DNA from: an uncultured Lachnospiraceae bacterium
GTDB lineage: Bacteria > Bacillota > Clostridia > Lachnospirales > Lachnospiraceae
Assembly (NCBI GenBank): GCA_910588885.1
Contig: CAJUSQ010000070.1
Coordinates: forward strand, 1-16,454
Direction of reading: 5' to 3'
Length of the DNA stretch: 16,454 nt
Part shown: positions 15,328 through 16,454 of the stretch, piece after piece
Layout of the letters: every line of letters begins with the position of its first letter
Numbering within the stretch: the stretch's first letter is position 1
Program-made: the position numbers and the translations under genes
Notes under the pieces: generated by a model
Databases searched by the model: none
Seen by the model: only the letters and a program-made list of their open reading frames with translations
What the model was told of the DNA's origin: nothing

Positions 15328-16044
15328 ATGTACGACCCATATGCGGTGTTAGGGATTGGGCGGAATGCGGCGGATGAAGAGGTGAAGAAGGCGTATCGTG
15401 CCTTAAGCCGGAAATATCATCCTGATGCCAATATAAACAATCCCCAAAAAGATAAGGCAGAAGAAAAATTTAAAGAGATCCAGCAGGCATACCAGCAGAT
15501 TATGGATGAACGGGAACGGGGCGGTAGCGGCTTCGGAACCGGAAATTCCGGCCAGGGCGGCTACGGCGGAGCCGACGGCTATGGCGGTTTCGGCGGCTTT
15601 GGTCAGGGCGGCTTCGGCGGCTTTGGAGGCGGTTACGGAAGCAGCGGAACGGATGAAGAAACGGCCCATAAGCAGGCGGCCCTGAATTATATCCGCAGCG
15701 GGCACTATAAGGAAGCCTTAAATGTGCTGAACAATATGAACCGGAAGGATGCCCAGTGGTACTATTTTTCAGCGATTGCCAATTCCGGCTCCGGCAATAA
15801 TATTACGGCCCTGGAACACGCCCGGACGGCCGTTAATATGGAGCCGGATCATCCGGAATACCGTAGGCTTCTGGCGCAGCTGGAAGGCGGCGGAAGCTGG
15901 TATTACAGCCGGAGGGAGCCTTATGGCGGCTTTGGCTCCGGCCAGGGGAATTTCTGCTCAAAGCTTTGCTTCACATATCTGATTTGCAATATGTGCTGCG
16001 GGGGCGGGCTGTGCTGCGGAGGGGTCCCCTATTATTACAGATAG
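15328..16044 (+). CDS. J-domain protein with Gly-rich linker, TPR-like segment and Cys-rich tail
   Basis: A 238-residue DnaJ-like co-chaperone. Residues 1-65 are a J domain with the essential HPD at 31-33, which should stimulate the ATPase of DnaK. Residues 65-106 are a Gly/Phe/Tyr-rich linker. About 112-186 contains helices with TPR-like spacing (ALNYIRSGHYKEALNVL, then WYYFSAIANSGSGNNITALE). The C-terminus has seven Cys within residues 210-230 (C210, 214, 220, 223, 224, 229, 230). It lacks the DnaJ zinc-finger repeats (CxxCxGxG) and the substrate-binding domains, so it is not DnaJ itself. The Cys tail could bind metal or membrane, but this is inference. A GAGAGGAAGG ribosome binding site overlaps the gap after the DUF5685 gene. 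Confidence 0.85.
   Translation: MYDPYAVLGIGRNAADEEVKKAYRALSRKYHPDANINNPQKDKAEEKFKEIQQAYQQIMDERERGGSGFGTGNSGQGGYGGADGYGGFGGFGQGGFGGFGGGYGSSGTDEETAHKQAALNYIRSGHYKEALNVLNNMNRKDAQWYYFSAIANSGSGNNITALEHARTAVNMEPDHPEYRRLLAQLEGGGSWYYSRREPYGGFGSGQGNFCSKLCFTYLICNMCCGGGLCCGGVPYYYR
15553..15640 (+). repeat. Low-complexity GGCGGCTTTGG-like repeat coding a Gly/Phe linker
   Basis: Imperfect short repeats of GGCGGCTTYGG, GGCGGCTAYGG and close variants encode the Gly-Gly-Phe/Tyr-Gly linker of the J-domain protein (about residues 76-104). Such tracts can vary in copy number by slippage. Here the reading frame is intact. Confidence 0.8.
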
Positions 16045-16059
16045 GAGGAGTTATGGATT

Positions 16060-16454
16060 GTGGAAGGACGAAGGAGTAGGAAAAAGAGTTATGAAATAGA
16101 CATGTGCCATGGGCCGCTGCTGGTCAAGATTCTGATGTTTTCGGTGCCGCTGATGCTGTCAGGCATTCTGCAGCTGCTGTTTAATGCGGCGGATATCGTG
16201 GTGGTGGGGCGTTTTACAGGAAGCGAGGCATTGGCGGCGGTAGGCTCGACCAGCGCCCTGATCAATCTTTTGGTGAACCTGTTCATTGGATTGTCGGTGG
16301 GCGTGAATGTTATGGTGGCGAAATACTATGGCGCAAAACGGGAGCAGGACATTCAGGATACCGTACACACGGCTGTGTTGACTGCAGTTGTTGCCGGAGC
16401 GATCCTGACGGTGCTGGGCTTGCTTTTGGCCCATCCGATGCTGCATCTCATGGG
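16060..16454 (+). CDS. MATE family efflux transporter (N-terminal part, cut by window end)
   Basis: The first 131 codons of a multidrug and toxic compound extrusion (MATE) family permease are present; the rest lies beyond the window. The segment GPLLVKILMFSVPLMLSG, then LQLLFNAADIVVVGRFTGS, is the hallmark N-terminal region of this family. Further hydrophobic segments follow (LINLLVNLFIGLSVGVNVMV and a later AVVAGAILTVLGLLL). These proteins export cationic or other compounds using an H+ or Na+ gradient. The start is uncertain. GTG 16060 is 11 nt after AGGAGG (16043-16048); ATG 16102 is an in-frame alternative but would remove the SYEID segment seen in relatives. The gene begins 15 bp after the J-domain gene, so they may share a transcript. 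Confidence 0.85.
   Translation, partial: MEGRRSRKKSYEIDMCHGPLLVKILMFSVPLMLSGILQLLFNAADIVVVGRFTGSEALAAVGSTSALINLLVNLFIGLSVGVNVMVAKYYGAKREQDIQDTVHTAVLTAVVAGAILTVLGLLLAHPMLHLM

Overview
The window reads as chromosomal DNA from an anaerobic Firmicute, most likely a member of the Lachnospiraceae or a close clostridial relative. Grounds: strong AGGAGG-type ribosome binding sites, GTG starts, a long acidic linker on the solute-binding lipoprotein, and the gene families DUF5685, cytidylate-kinase-like and a signal-less EF-hand protein. The taxon is an inference from gene content; there is no rRNA here.

Region 1 (about 80-5590, + strand) is a complete branched-chain amino acid type ABC importer: lipoprotein LivJ, permeases LivH and LivM, ATPases LivG and LivF. 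It is followed almost without a gap by a cytidylate-kinase-like P-loop protein. A sigma-A-type promoter precedes livJ. A hairpin with a U-run lies between livJ and livH and probably allows more binding protein than transporter to be made.

Region 2 (5621-7764) holds a convergent minus-strand gene for a 350-residue EF-hand protein with a clear terminator facing it. A 258-bp divergent intergenic region follows, containing opposed promoters, an operator-like palindrome, a 10-bp RNA hairpin and a 28-bp tandem duplication. A class I SAM-dependent methyltransferase comes next on the + strand.

Region 3 (7773-11462) is a two-gene restriction-modification cassette with its own promoter. It consists of a beta-class DNA methyltransferase and a 921-residue single-chain enzyme. 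The latter has a PD-(D/E)xK nuclease motif, an N6-adenine methylase core and a target-recognition region, which is an Eco57I-like type IIG layout. This is the accessory or defence part of the window.

Region 4 (11488-14276) holds hslO (redox chaperone Hsp33), 25 bp after the restriction gene, and nadE (glutamine-dependent NAD+ synthetase), which overlaps hslO by 4 bp. Region 5 (14338-16454) starts from a new promoter with a DUF5685 gene and a J-domain protein that has a Gly-rich linker, a TPR-like segment and a Cys-rich tail. It ends with the 5' part of a MATE-family transporter gene cut by the window edge.

No tRNA, rRNA, CRISPR array, insertion sequence or phage gene was seen. The most notable items are the restriction-modification cassette, the structured leader at 6870-7005, and the DUF5685 / J-domain pair.
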